The notes beneath the pieces were generated by a model that saw nothing but the letters and a program-made list of their open reading frames with translations, was not told where the DNA came from and ran no database searches. Below, in pieces: positions 1 through 10,111 of a stretch of DNA of 64,000 nucleotides (within the stretch, counting starts at the first letter, position 1; each line of letters opens with the position of its first letter). The translations under genes and the position numbers were made by a program. Source of the DNA: Pseudoalteromonas sp. T1lg88 (GTDB lineage Bacteria > Pseudomonadota > Gammaproteobacteria > Enterobacterales > Alteromonadaceae); assembly GCF_002964765.1 (NCBI RefSeq), contig NZ_PQCF01000008.1:26001-90000 (forward strand). Reading direction: 5' to 3'.

Positions 1-43
1 ACTATTGTGGTGATAATCTCACCAAAACGAAAGGGTTAACTCC

Positions 44-952
44 TTATTCGCGATGAAATGCATAGCGATTGATATTGGAAAACGCCATCAAAATATCGCG
101 GGCATAATTCACCCTGGGATGAGCCAGGGCGCCCTTGCGCCAGGCCAGGTAAATATTATTCTCCGGCCCTTCGGGACCCAGGCTGACCAGGCGCCCGCTG
201 CGCAGGTCGTCATAACATAAATAATCGGGCAATACCGAATAGCCCACGCCGGTGCGCACTATGCCGGCCAAGGCGCGAATATCCGGACAAGTAGCAATAA
301 TCTGCGAGCGGCAATGGGCCTTGAACACCACATCAAAATACTCGCGGATCAACGGCAACTGGGGACTGTAAGCGACTACCGGCAAGGTGTTGAGCAAATT
401 GGCATCCATCTCCTGAGTCGGCAATGAGTCGGCCAGCAGTTTATGCGTCACTAACATCAACCGTTCCGAGTCCAGCACCTGATAGTCATACATGCTGCTA
501 TCGGGCAAGGAGGCGGTAATGGCCAAATCCGCGACGCCGTTATCCAGGGCCGAATAAATCTGCTCCCTATTACCGGGCAAAATGCTGACATCGACATGGC
601 CACCCTGCAGCAGGTTGGCCAACTGGGCCGAGGCCACATAGCTGATGTATTCCGCCGGCCCGGCCAGGGTTATAGTGCCTCTCACCTCACTGGAGCGGCT
701 GCGGGTGGAGGCCATTTTCTGCTCTATGGCATCAAAATGACCGCCGATTTGCGCCGCCAGCTCATGGGCTAGGTTGGTCGGCTCAACACCACGATGACGC
801 CGGGTGAACAGGGTCTTGCCCACGGTGGACTCGACGCTTTGGATATGCGCGGTTGCCGCCGGTTGAGACAAACCAAGGTTTTTCGCCGCCCGGGAAATAT
901 TCAGGCAACGATACACCTCAACAAAGGTACGAAGCTGGACAAAGTAAGACAT
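44..952 (-). CDS. LysR-family transcriptional regulator
   Basis: A 302-residue protein with the LysR layout: an N-terminal winged helix-turn-helix (about residues 3-62, with the typical 'SRAAKNLGLSQPAATAHIQ' recognition region) followed by a substrate-binding-like effector domain (about 90-295). LysR proteins bind DNA as tetramers and usually activate a divergent target in response to a small molecule. The gene starts at an ATG 106 bp from the divergently read DJ-1/PfpI and yqhD genes, so these are its most likely targets. This is inferred from arrangement only. In Escherichia coli yqhD is instead controlled by an AraC-type regulator, YqhC, so the regulator type differs here. The effector is unknown; an electrophile or aldehyde would fit the neighbours. 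Confidence 0.9.
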   Translation of the reverse strand: MSYFVQLRTFVEVYRCLNISRAAKNLGLSQPAATAHIQSVESTVGKTLFTRRHRGVEPTNLAHELAAQIGGHFDAIEQKMASTRSRSSEVRGTITLAGPAEYISYVASAQLANLLQGGHVDVSILPGNREQIYSALDNGVADLAITASLPDSSMYDYQVLDSERLMLVTHKLLADSLPTQEMDANLLNTLPVVAYSPQLPLIREYFDVVFKAHCRSQIIATCPDIRALAGIVRTGVGYSVLPDYLCYDDLRSGRLVSLGPEGPENNIYLAWRKGALAHPRVNYARDILMAFSNINRYAFHRE

Positions 953-996
953 CAGATATTTTATACCTAACCCAAATTAAACTGAATTCTACTTAT

Positions 997-1013
997 TATA
1001 GAGCTTAACTATA
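997..1013. promoter_or_regulatory. candidate LysR operator in the divergent intergenic region
   Basis: The 106-bp gap between the LysR gene and the DJ-1 gene holds the inverted repeat TATAG-N7-CTATA, which has the spacing of a LysR-type T-N11-A box. It sits about 45 bp before the DJ-1 start codon. The call is by shape and position only. The sequence is AT-rich, so a chance match is possible. Confidence 0.35.
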
Positions 1014-1058
1014 CTGGATACATCTTTCACCTAACTTGGTTATCAACCAGAGGCACAG

Positions 1059-1913
1059 ATGAGCTTTAAAAAAATTGCCGCGGTCTTCGCAACCGCTCTG
1101 TCACTGACGGCCACCAGCGCCGCACAAGCACAAGAAAATAGCGAACAGATACTGGTGCTCTTATCCAGCGAAACCCAGATGCAGCTTGCCGATGGCAGCA
1201 GCTATGAAACCGGTTATTACCTCAATGAATTCGGGGTGCCAGCGGACGAATTACTTAAGGCCGGTTATGAACTGGTTCTCGCCACACCCAAAGGCAACGC
1301 GCCGGCGGTTGATAAAAATTCGGTGCAGGCCATGTATTTTGGCGATGACGAGGCCGAAATGGCACGCATTCAAGAGGTGATCGCCAACCTTGAGGGGATT
1401 AACGACACTCACACGTTGAAGGAAGTGATCGAACAAGGCCTGGATCAATACAGCGGTGTCTTTATTCCCGGCGGCCATGCGCCGCTAATCGATTTAGCCA
1501 ACAATGAAGATGTTCGCACCATATTGCAGCACTTTCATGAGCAAAGTAAGCCAACAGCGGCTATCTGCCACGGCCCCATTGCCTTGCTATCGGCCCAGCA
1601 AAGCCCAGCGGAGTACGAGCAAAACATTGCTCAAGGTGCCGAGGCACAAGCAACTGACTGGCTGTATGAGGGTTATAGCATGACCATCTTCTCTAACCCT
1701 GAAGAAGCGACTTTTGAAGCCTCATTAAATGGTAAGAAGCTACGTTATTACCCGGCAAAAGCCATGGCCACCGCGGGCGGCAAGATGCAATTTGCCGCCG
1801 ATTGGCAACCCAATGTGGTGATCGATCGCGAGTTAATAACCGGACAAAACCCGTTTTCAGACAAGCAACTGGCTAGCGCATTGATTTCTGCTTTGCAGCA
1901 GCGCAGTAAATAA
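1059..1913 (+). CDS. secreted DJ-1/PfpI-family protein (Hsp31-like glyoxalase/deglycase type)
   Basis: A 284-residue protein with a cleavable signal peptide (about residues 1-25, ending AQA), so probably periplasmic. The mature part is a type-1 glutamine-amidotransferase-like DJ-1/PfpI fold. Cys170-His171 lie in the nucleophile elbow 'AAICHGP', and Glu57 in 'NEFGVPADEL' matches the conserved glutamate of Hsp31-type members. Such proteins act as glutathione-independent glyoxalases or holdases. A periplasmic location is less common for the family. The ATG has an AGAGG ribosome binding site. It lies 15 bp upstream of yqhD on the same strand, so the two are likely cotranscribed and may both detoxify reactive carbonyls (inference). 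Exact activity cannot be told from the sequence. Confidence 0.85.
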   Translation: MSFKKIAAVFATALSLTATSAAQAQENSEQILVLLSSETQMQLADGSSYETGYYLNEFGVPADELLKAGYELVLATPKGNAPAVDKNSVQAMYFGDDEAEMARIQEVIANLEGINDTHTLKEVIEQGLDQYSGVFIPGGHAPLIDLANNEDVRTILQHFHEQSKPTAAICHGPIALLSAQQSPAEYEQNIAQGAEAQATDWLYEGYSMTIFSNPEEATFEASLNGKKLRYYPAKAMATAGGKMQFAADWQPNVVIDRELITGQNPFSDKQLASALISALQQRSK

Positions 1914-1928
1914 GAAGTAGGAGTTACC

Positions 1929-3083
1929 ATGTTAAATTTTGAGTTTAAGAACACCACGGAAATTCTTTTTGGCCAGGGCCAAGCCAAGCAAATCACTGCG
2001 CGCCTGGCACCCAGCGACAAGATTTTATTCTTATATGGTGGCGGTTCGATTAAGAAAAATGGCGTGTATGACGATGTTGTCAACGCCCTGGAGGGGTTCG
2101 ATTTTGTTGAGTTTGCCGGAGTCGAACCCAACCCCACCTATGAAACCCTGAGCGAAGCATTAGCCGTGGTAAAGGAGCACAAGATCACCTTTATTCTCGC
2201 GGTAGGCGGCGGCAGCGTTATCGACGGCGCCAAATACATCGCCGCCGCGGCGCACTATGAGGGCGATGGCTGGGATATTCTCGTCAATGGCGCCGAGGTA
2301 AAAAGCGCGCTGCCCATAGGCGCGGTACTCACCCTGCCGGCAACCGGCTCGGAAAGTAATGGCAACTCAGTGGTTACCAAGAAGGCGACGCAACAAAAAC
2401 GCGCCTTCGGCACACCCATAGTGCAGCCACAATTTGCCGTGCTCGACCCCACCTACACCTATTCGCTGCCGCCTCGTCAGGTAGCCAACGGTGTGGTCGA
2501 TGCCTTTGTGCACGTGATTGAGCAATACCTCACCTACCCGGTCAATGCGCCGCTGCAGGACCGCTTTGCCGAGGGCATTTTATCGACCTTGATCGAGCAA
2601 GGCCCTCTGGCACTGGCCGAGCCACAAAACTATGATGTGCGCGCCAATGTGATGTGGTCCGCCACCATGGCACTCAATGGCTTAATTGGTCAAGGCGTCC
2701 CGCACGACTGGGCCACCCATATGATAGGTCATGAACTCACCGCGCTGTACAACCTGGATCACGCACAAACTCTGGCCATAGTGCTACCGGCGCTGATGTT
2801 CGAGAAAAAAGCGCAAAAACGCGAGAAGATCCTACAACTGGGTCGTCGTGTATTTGCCCTTGAAAATGCCGACGAAGAGGCCTTGATTGATGCCACGATC
2901 AAAGCAGTTCAGGACTTTTTCGAACAAATGGGCGTTAAAACACGCTTAAGCGATTACGGCCTTCAGGAGCAGGCTGTGAGCGAGGCGGTAGACAATCTGC
3001 GCCGCAATGGCCTGACAGCACTCGGTGAACACGGTGATATTACCCCAGAAGTGGCCACCAAGATCCTGACGTTAGCGCTTTAA
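1929..3083 (+). CDS. yqhD: NADPH-dependent aldehyde reductase YqhD (iron-containing alcohol dehydrogenase family)
   Basis: A 384-residue protein that matches E. coli YqhD along its whole length. Seen: the cofactor motifs 'YGGGS' (36-40) and 'GGGSVIDG' (93-100), and a metal site formed by Asp191, His195, His264 and His278. These have the same spacing as the zinc ligands of YqhD (194, 198, 267, 281) with a uniform offset of 3. YqhD reduces short-chain aldehydes such as glyoxal, malondialdehyde and acrolein with NADPH in the cytoplasm. The ATG follows a strong AGGAG. It is the second gene of a pair with a DJ-1 family protein, and a rho-independent terminator follows at once. Control by the divergent LysR protein is inferred. 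Confidence 0.93.
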   Translation: MLNFEFKNTTEILFGQGQAKQITARLAPSDKILFLYGGGSIKKNGVYDDVVNALEGFDFVEFAGVEPNPTYETLSEALAVVKEHKITFILAVGGGSVIDGAKYIAAAAHYEGDGWDILVNGAEVKSALPIGAVLTLPATGSESNGNSVVTKKATQQKRAFGTPIVQPQFAVLDPTYTYSLPPRQVANGVVDAFVHVIEQYLTYPVNAPLQDRFAEGILSTLIEQGPLALAEPQNYDVRANVMWSATMALNGLIGQGVPHDWATHMIGHELTALYNLDHAQTLAIVLPALMFEKKAQKREKILQLGRRVFALENADEEALIDATIKAVQDFFEQMGVKTRLSDYGLQEQAVSEAVDNLRRNGLTALGEHGDITPEVATKILTLAL

Positions 3084-3095
3084 AATCTTGTCTTC

Positions 3096-3118
3096 AAAGG
3101 CCGCCTAGCGGCCTTTTC
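3096..3118 (+). terminator. rho-independent terminator after yqhD
   Basis: GGCCGC-CTA-GCGGCC stem, extended by AAA/TTT, ending in a short T run 13 bp after the yqhD stop codon. It closes the DJ-1/yqhD transcription unit. Confidence 0.8.
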
Positions 3119-3183
3119 TCTTGCCCATCCCCCATCGCTTTGTTAGCGTGTTCGCTACTTAATCAGTACCTTCTAACCCCTTA

Positions 3184-6100
3184 ATGCGCTTTATTACCAT
3201 CACCGCCGAACTCAACGAGGCCATCGCCTCCCTGTTACACCGTTTTAATGAGTGTGGCTCAGCCCATCAACATGTGGCGCAAGCGCTGGCGGTGATCTAC
3301 AAGCCCATAGAACTGCATGCCCTGGGACGCATTTTAGCGCACAGTGAATTACGCGCCCTTGAGGAAATTACCGATAAGGCACTCAAACATATCATCGCCG
3401 ATTTATGCACCCTGGAGCTAGTACAACAAAGCCGTCACGGTTACATCATCAATCGCCTGATTGCCAATGCCCTAGTAAAACGCTGTATAGGCAAAAATCT
3501 ATTTGTGACTCTGCTTAGCGCCGCCGAGCAGGTGGCTCCCGTACTTAACAGCTACCAATGGCAAGACAACACCACGGATAAACGCCGCTTGCTGCGCGAT
3601 ATGTATTTCCTTGGTGAGCAAGGGCGAGTGAAGGAACTGATGGAGCTGACGAAAAATCCCATGCAGCTTGATTGGCAACGCACGCCGGCGCTATGCAGCC
3701 TGGTGTTTTACCCTTTTAATCTTGATGAATTTAAGACCCTGGATGAACGCCTGCAGTATCAGGCCTTTGCCACCTTGCTGGCGGCACACAGGCAAAAAGG
3801 GCAAAGTACGGCGCAGCTTTTACATTGGCTGCATCAGGCCTGCGACGCCTTGCCAAAAAACCGCTGGCTACACTACCTAAAGGCCGAGCAATACCTGCTC
3901 GCGGGGCAACTGGACAAACTAAACGCACATCTCGATGAGCAAGACAATTCTCTCTACAGCCTGTTGTTGCGTGCCAGCTTGGCATTTTTGCAGCAGCAGT
4001 ATGCCAAGGCGATGCGCCTGTTTACCCAGGCTGAGCTGGAAAAAGGTCGCTATCAAAAACGTAAAAAGCCCTATATCGAGGGGCTGTATGGCCTCTTCTA
4101 TCAGCTCACCTTGCTGGCATTGGGCAACGGTCAGCAAGGTGATACCTCATCCTGGCAGACGCTGCAAACCCAACTCGACAACCAACAGCAAGATAAACAA
4201 CGTGGCGAGTTTGCACTGACCATTGATTTGGTGCTGCGACGCCTGTTACTGCACCTGCGAGGGCGCGATAACTACCTGTTTCGCCAAGAATATCTTAGCT
4301 ACTGCCAAAAGGGTGAGCTTAACTATTACCTCTACGTGTGTTTTGCTTTAGCGGCTTACACCTGGAGTATGCGCACACCCGAGCCCTGGCTACTGGCATT
4401 AAAAGCCGAGGCCGAACGCTTTTTTGAGCATATTCAATGGCCGCTATTTACGTACTTTTTACGACAAATTTCCGGCGATTCGCCGAATTTTACGTTCAAT
4501 ATAACGCAATTAATGCGTTCTCAGGAAAGCTGGGATATTGCCCTTGAACAATTATTGGCACTGGATACCCCGGCGGCACAAAACAGCGAAGAGCCAAGCC
4601 GCGTCGTCTGGCAGCTGGATATTGGTCGTTTCGAGTCAAGCCTCAAAGCAAAAGAGCAAAAACGCACCAAGCAGGGCTGGAGCAAAGGCAAGGCGCTGAG
4701 CTTAAAACGCTTGGTCAATGAGCCCGATCACTTTCATCTAAGCGAGCAGGACAAGGCCATTTGCGCCCATATTGAAACCAGCACGGGCAAGGATTATTAC
4801 CGCAGCAAAGAGTATCGTCTCAACCTCAGTAGCGCCCTCCCCATTGTTGTTGGCGCCGATAACTTGGTCGATGGTGAAGGCCGGCCCCTGGAGTTGGTAC
4901 AGCGCGAACCGACCATTCGTATCGTCGCCCATGGTCCTGATTTAAGCGTAAGTATCGCTCATCTTCCCGCGTTAACCGCGCACTCGGAGCCCCCCGTGGT
5001 CAGCCTAAAACACGTCCGTGACGGCTTAGCAGAATTTAGCATTTTCAACGCCAATCACCTTAAGGTCGCCAAAATTATCGGCGAATCCGGGTTAGTGATT
5101 CCGGCACATGCAAAACAAAAAGCCATAGACAGCATTCGCGCCATAGCGCCACTGATCAATCTCGAGTCGGATATCGAGGGGATTGGCGAAACCCTCACCC
5201 AAACCGAGCCAGATAAACACCTGGTGGTCAACATCACGCCACTGAAAACCGGGCTGAACTTCGACTGTGTGGTGATGCCTTTTGGCGAGCATGGTCCGAC
5301 GATGAAGCCTGGGCTGGGCAGTCGCCATGTCAGCGCCCATATCAAGGGCAAACGCATCGCTCTGGAGCGCGATCTCGCCTATGAGCAGAGGTTACTGGAG
5401 CAGCTGGATAATCAATGCCCGGATTTTCAGGCCATGCAGGACACCTGTTTAGCTCAGACGGATTGGCAACTGGCACTGGCCACCCTGGAGCAGCTACAAC
5501 TGGCCCTTAGCAAACCCAACGTAGAGCTGCCAATCAAGCTACGCTGGCCGCGGGGCAAAACGCTGCATATGACCAAGCCGCTGAAAAGTGAAAATATTCA
5601 GTTAAGTATCAACCAACATAATGAGTGGTTCGATATTAGCGGCAGTGCCACCTTGGACGATGGCAAGATCTTGGAGTTACGCCAGCTCCTCGATGCCCTG
5701 GCCACCAGCGGCGGGCGTTTTATTACCTTGGAAGACAACCGCATTCTCGCCCTCAGTGAGCAGTTAAAAACCCAGCTTGATGTGCTCAACGGCGCCGCCG
5801 ACCAAGGCTTCTATCATCCGCTGAGCAGTCGCCTTATTCGTGACCACACCACAGGCATGCGCATGCAAACCGTGCCCGGCTGGGAGCAATTACATCAACG
5901 CATGAGCGAAGCTAACGCCTTAACCCTGACCCTGCCCAATACCCTGCAGGCGCAACTGCGCGACTATCAGGTCGACGGCTTTGATTGGGCCATGCGCCTG
6001 GCCCATTGGGGTGCGGGCGGCTGTTTGGCGGACGACATGGGCCTTGGCAAAACCCTGCAGGCGCTGGCGGTACTGGTGGCACGCGCGGCAAAAGGGCCGA

Positions 6101-7361
6101 CACTGATCATCGCCCCCACCTCGGTCTGTTTTAATTGGCAAAAGGAAGCGGCGAAATTTGCCCCGACCCTCAGGGTGCAGCTCTTTAGTGAGTTAAAAAC
6201 TGCCGAGGCGCAACAAGCAGCCATAGAGCAAAGCGCCGCCTTCGATTGTTTGGTGATCAGTTACCAGCAAATGCAGCGTCATATTGAAACGCTGGAAAAA
6301 ATTCGCTGGTGTACCATTGTCGCCGATGAGGCTCAGGCCCTGAAAAATCCGCTGGCCAAGCGTACTAGAGCCGCCTATGCCCTCAAGGGCGATTTCCGCC
6401 TGATCACCACGGGCACACCCATAGAGAATAACATCACCGAGTTGTGGAGCCTGTTTCGATTTATCAATCCTGGGCTGCTCGGCAACTTAAAACGTTTTGG
6501 CCGGCGCTTTGTGCTGCCCATCGATAATCAGCAGCAGGAGCCCGCCAAGGCACTCAAAGCCAAGCGCATACTTAAAGAGCTGATCAAACCCTTTATTCTG
6601 CGCCGCCTGAAGTCCGAGGTGCTAACCGAACTGCCCGAACGCACGGATATCGATCAATTGATCACCCTCAGCGAGGATGAGCAGCACCTTTACGAAGCCC
6701 TGAGACAAAATGCCCTGGAACAATTAACGCAATTACAGCAGCTAGATAACCCGGGGGAGAACGCATTCAACTGCTGGCCCAGTTAACCAAGTTGCGCCAG
6801 GCCTGCTGTCATCCACAATTGGTGGCCGAGCAAAGCACGCTAACCAGCAGCAAGCTTTCGGCCCTGGGGCACCTACTCGAGGAACTGCGCGACAACCATC
6901 ATAAGGCGCTGATATTCAGCCAATTTGTTGGTCACTTGCAATTGATCCGCGAGTACCTGGAAGAACAGGGGATTGGCTATCAGTATCTTGATGGTTCGAC
7001 GCCTGCGGCGGCCAGACAAACCCGCATTGACGCCTTTCAAAATGGCGCTGGCGAGGTGTTTTTGATCAGCCTTAAGGCCGGTGGTTCGGGGCTCAATCTC
7101 ACCGCCGCCGACTATGTCATTCATATGGACCCTTGGTGGAACCCGGCGGTGGAGCAGCAGGCCTCGGATCGCGCTCATCGCCTCGGGCAAACCCGCCCGG
7201 TTACCGTCTATCGCCTGATTGCCAAGGGCACCATAGAAGAGAAGATCCTCGCCCTGCACCAACATAAACGGGCGCTTGCCGACAGCCTGCTGAGCGATTA
7301 CGACACGCCGCAATCCCTCTCGGTTGAGGAAATGATGGCGACCTTAAAGGAAGTGTTTTAA
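3184..7361 (+). pseudogene. SNF2-family DEAD/DEAH helicase, interrupted by a frameshift
   Basis: Two adjacent frames together encode one SNF2 ATPase of about 1,390 residues. The first (3184-6786) has a long N-terminal region, then helicase motif I ('DDMGLGKT'), a Walker B variant 'DEAQ', motif III 'TTGTPIEN' and 'FILRRLKSEVL'. It ends with an aberrant tail 'NAFNCWPS'. The second frame carries the helicase C domain: 'ALIFSQF', 'LDGSTP', 'LKAGGSGLNLTAADYVIHMDPWWNP' (motif V, here partly quoted) and 'QASDRAHRLGQ' (motif VI). Adding one G to the GGGGG run at 6753-6757 restores an open frame reading PGGERIQLLAQLTKLRQACC. So this is a recent one-base loss, a sequencing error in a homopolymer, or less likely programmed slippage. 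If the break is real, the product lacks motifs V-VI and would be inactive. Such SNF2 proteins are thought to remodel nucleic acid-protein complexes. Confidence 0.85.
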
Positions 7362-7378
7362 AGGCGGTTCCCATCCAT

Positions 7379-7405
7379 AAAAAAGGCCCGCATACAGAGC
7401 GGGCC
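7379..7405 (-). terminator. terminator of the fasciclin lipoprotein gene
   Basis: GGCCCGC-N7-GCGGGCC with six A on the left flank, which reads as a T run on the minus strand. It therefore ends the minus-strand fasciclin gene and also lies 18 bp after the helicase stop. Confidence 0.8.
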
Positions 7406-7430
7406 AAAGGTGCTCACAATAATTACTGAA

Positions 7431-8831
7431 CTAAGGTGTGGGCGTCAACACGGTATCGATCACATGGATCACGCCATTGTCTGCGGCAACATTCGCCGTG
7501 GTTACCTGCGACTGGTCGATATACAGCATGTTGTCTTGAATTGACAAGGTGGCCACATCGCCATTGGCCATGGTGATATCCGGATTGTCCGAGTTGGCTA
7601 GGGCAATCGCCGCATCCGATTGCACGGTTGCATCCGGGAACACATGGTATAAAAGCAGATCCGACAAGGCTTCGGCGTCGGCAAACAAGGCCTCTACGGT
7701 CGCTTCGTCTAACTTATCAAAAGCCGCGTCGTTGGGTGCAAATACGGTGAATTCGCGCTCCATATCGGCCAGTACTAGGTCCAATCCAGTGGTTTGCAGT
7801 GCCGCAACCAGGGTGGTGAAGTTGCCATCGGCAACGGCAATATCAACAATTGACTGAGCGGGGGCCGGTACTTGCACATCACCCACGACCACAGTGTCTA
7901 ATACATGGATAATGCCGTTGGTTGTCATGATATCCGTCATGGTCACGGTAGCGTCACCAAATTTAAGGGTGTCGGATTCGGGGTCGATCATAATATCAAT
8001 CATGTTGCCGGACAGGGTTTCGGCTTGCGTGCCATTCAGGCTGAAGGCGGTCACTGCATCAACCTCGCCGCTGACCACATGCTGAAGCAAAATTTCGCTC
8101 AGCACCTCGGTATTGTTTAACAGGGTATTGATGGTCTCTTCGCCCAACGCCGCAAAGGCATCATCGGTAGGCGCGAAGACCGTATAGGTTTCACTCTCAT
8201 CGCTTAGCGCGGCGACCAGATTAGCAGCCTCAAGGGCGGCGACCAGAGTTGTAAAGTTACCTGCGGCGACGGCCGTTTCAACGATATTCATGGTCGGCAT
8301 CTCGTCGCTTTGCGCGGGCGGCATCAGCACCGCATCGATCACATGGATCACGCCATTGGACGCCTTAATGTCTACCTGAGTGACGGTTGCGGTATTGACC
8401 AGCAGATCATCTCCCGAAAAGGATAAGCCAATCGATGCACCATTGACCGTTGCCACGGTTGAGCCCGCGGCAGAAATGGCGGCACCCGATTCAACGCGAG
8501 AGTCGAGTACATGGTAGGTTAAAATCGTCGATAAGGTATCCGGGTCTTCAAGCAGTGCATTAATGGTGTCTTCGCCCAGCAAGGCAAACGCATCATCGGT
8601 TGGTGCAAAGACGGTGAACTGGGCGTTCATGTCGCTGAGCGTGGCGTCCAATCCGGTTGCTTTAAGGGCGGCAACCAGGGTTTCGAAATCATCCGATGCA
8701 GCGGCCACATCCACCACGGAAGTTTGCGGCTGTTCCGGTTGTACTGGGGTTTTGTCGTTGTCATCGCCACTACAGGCAGCAGTAAGTACCAACAAACTGG
8801 GTAGCACTAGGGTTTTAAGTAGTTTATTCAC
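7431..8831 (-). CDS. lipoprotein with three fasciclin (FAS1) domains
   Basis: A 466-residue protein with a lipoprotein signal peptide (lipobox LTAAC, acylated Cys20) and a short acidic/proline linker. Three FAS1 repeats follow at about 38-172, 182-320 and 330-465, each with the H1-like 'FTVFAPTDDAF' or 'FTVFAPNDAAF' segment and an H2 segment ending in 'GVIHVIDAVLMP' or similar. FAS1 domains mediate adhesion to proteins or glycans. Bacterial members are often single-domain, so three in tandem is long. The start is GTG, preceded by GAGGG at 8 bp. Its own terminator follows. It is probably anchored in the outer membrane. The ligand is unknown. Confidence 0.9.
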   Translation of the reverse strand: MNKLLKTLVLPSLLVLTAACSGDDNDKTPVQPEQPQTSVVDVAAASDDFETLVAALKATGLDATLSDMNAQFTVFAPTDDAFALLGEDTINALLEDPDTLSTILTYHVLDSRVESGAAISAAGSTVATVNGASIGLSFSGDDLLVNTATVTQVDIKASNGVIHVIDAVLMPPAQSDEMPTMNIVETAVAAGNFTTLVAALEAANLVAALSDESETYTVFAPTDDAFAALGEETINTLLNNTEVLSEILLQHVVSGEVDAVTAFSLNGTQAETLSGNMIDIMIDPESDTLKFGDATVTMTDIMTTNGIIHVLDTVVVGDVQVPAPAQSIVDIAVADGNFTTLVAALQTTGLDLVLADMEREFTVFAPNDAAFDKLDEATVEALFADAEALSDLLLYHVFPDATVQSDAAIALANSDNPDITMANGDVATLSIQDNMLYIDQSQVTTANVAADNGVIHVIDTVLTPTP

Positions 8832-9067
8832 GTTTTAATCCCTCATTAGTGTAACTGGATAGCCCTTGTTACTACGAGGGGGTGAGTAAAAAGCGATCAA
8901 AAAATTTACTGTTTTTTCTTGGAGCTAGCGTAACCATTTGAAAATTTTGGTAATTATCGAGAACTGGTAGTGCTTAAAAAGAAGGGGAATTACCTAAAGT
9001 ATTAACATGGCTCAGGCGAGCATTTGCCGAAGAGTTCGCTGCAGAGCTCGTCGGGGGTGTAGGTATA

Positions 9068-9102
9068 GGCATACCGCACTAATCATCTTAATGCAGTATG
9101 CC
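9068..9102 (-). terminator. hairpin after the SPFH gene
   Basis: Inverted repeat GGCATACCGCA / TGCAGTATGCC (10 of 11 pairs, 13-nt loop) immediately downstream of the minus-strand SPFH gene. No clear T run follows, so it may protect the mRNA end rather than terminate transcription. I see no gene in the rest of 8832-9067. Confidence 0.5.
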
Positions 9103-9109
9103 AAGGCAC

Positions 9110-10039
9110 TTACTTTTCTTTCATATTCCAAAGAATACCCTGATCCGAACCCATAACCGTGGTTGGCATTTGTCCGTTCCATGTTTGTGCACGCATGTAC
9201 TCAACCAAGGTGGCGTTGTTCTTAATGGCTTCGGCTTTCTTTTGCATGGCTTCGGCTTCAGCCAAGCCCTTCATACGAATGGCTTCTGCCTCGGCCTGGG
9301 CTTCAACCTTGATCGCATAGGCCAGACCGTCGGCCTTGGCCTTGGCGGCATCACGTTGCGCATTAGCGGTATTAACTTCTTGTTGCGCCTGCAGATTCTG
9401 GCGCTCTAGCTTGTGCTTTTCTGCCGCCGCCAGGTTTTTCTCGGTTTGCTTGGTTTCGATGGATTGAATGTATTTAGGTGGCAATACCAGGTCTTCAATT
9501 TGCGCCGAGTCCAGTTTAACCGGGTAGCTCTTCATTTCTTCCAGCAATAACTCTTCAATGCGGGCAATTACCTGCGAGCGGTTTTGGATCAGCTCTTCGG
9601 CCTTATAGCGCGCCAGAGCATCCTTAGTCGCGGAACGCAATTTAGGGTCAAGAATACGGCTTTCGAACTGAGTCAGGCCGCCATAGCTTTTGAATAGATC
9701 AAAGGCTTCCTCACGATTGACCGTCCAGTTGATGCTCACTTCTGCGGTCAATGGCATCTGCTCATGGGTAGCGGCGCGCAGTTTTTCGACGTTTTTACGG
9801 GTACGTATCTCCAGCATTTCCACCGTATCGACAAAGGGGATCTTGGTATGCAGACCAGGGTTAACCTGCTCGGTGGCCTCACCAAAGCGCTTGATAATAC
9901 CGACATGACCTTCATCCACGGTATACATGCTCTTGAACCCCACAAGCAGCAATACCAGCACCACGAAAATAGCACCGATCAGTCCCTTCTTTTTGCCTAC
10001 CGAGGCTGTGAGATCAGGCAAGTTATTGTTGTTATTCAT
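9110..10039 (-). CDS. prohibitin-type SPFH/band 7 membrane protein
   Basis: A 309-residue protein. It starts with a polar Asn-rich tail, then one membrane segment (about 19-38). A band 7 domain follows (about 40-220, 'VDEGHVGIIKRFGEATEQVNPGLHTKIPF'-type opening), then an alanine/glutamate-rich coiled coil (about 205-280, 'AEAEAIRMKGLAEAEAMQKKAEA'-type repeats). Such proteins form large cage-like oligomers at the inner membrane and often modulate the FtsH protease or membrane microdomains. The ATG has an AAGGAG site. No NfeD partner gene is next to it, which argues against the stomatin/NfeD subclass and fits prohibitin. The specific partner is unknown. Confidence 0.88.
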   Translation of the reverse strand: MNNNNNLPDLTASVGKKKGLIGAIFVVLVLLLVGFKSMYTVDEGHVGIIKRFGEATEQVNPGLHTKIPFVDTVEMLEIRTRKNVEKLRAATHEQMPLTAEVSINWTVNREEAFDLFKSYGGLTQFESRILDPKLRSATKDALARYKAEELIQNRSQVIARIEELLLEEMKSYPVKLDSAQIEDLVLPPKYIQSIETKQTEKNLAAAEKHKLERQNLQAQQEVNTANAQRDAAKAKADGLAYAIKVEAQAEAEAIRMKGLAEAEAMQKKAEAIKNNATLVEYMRAQTWNGQMPTTVMGSDQGILWNMKEK

Positions 10040-10111
10040 CCTTTATACTCCTTGTGGTTAAGAACAAGGAGTATAAAGTAAGCGATTACAAATGTTAAAT
10101 TAAGGTTTCAA

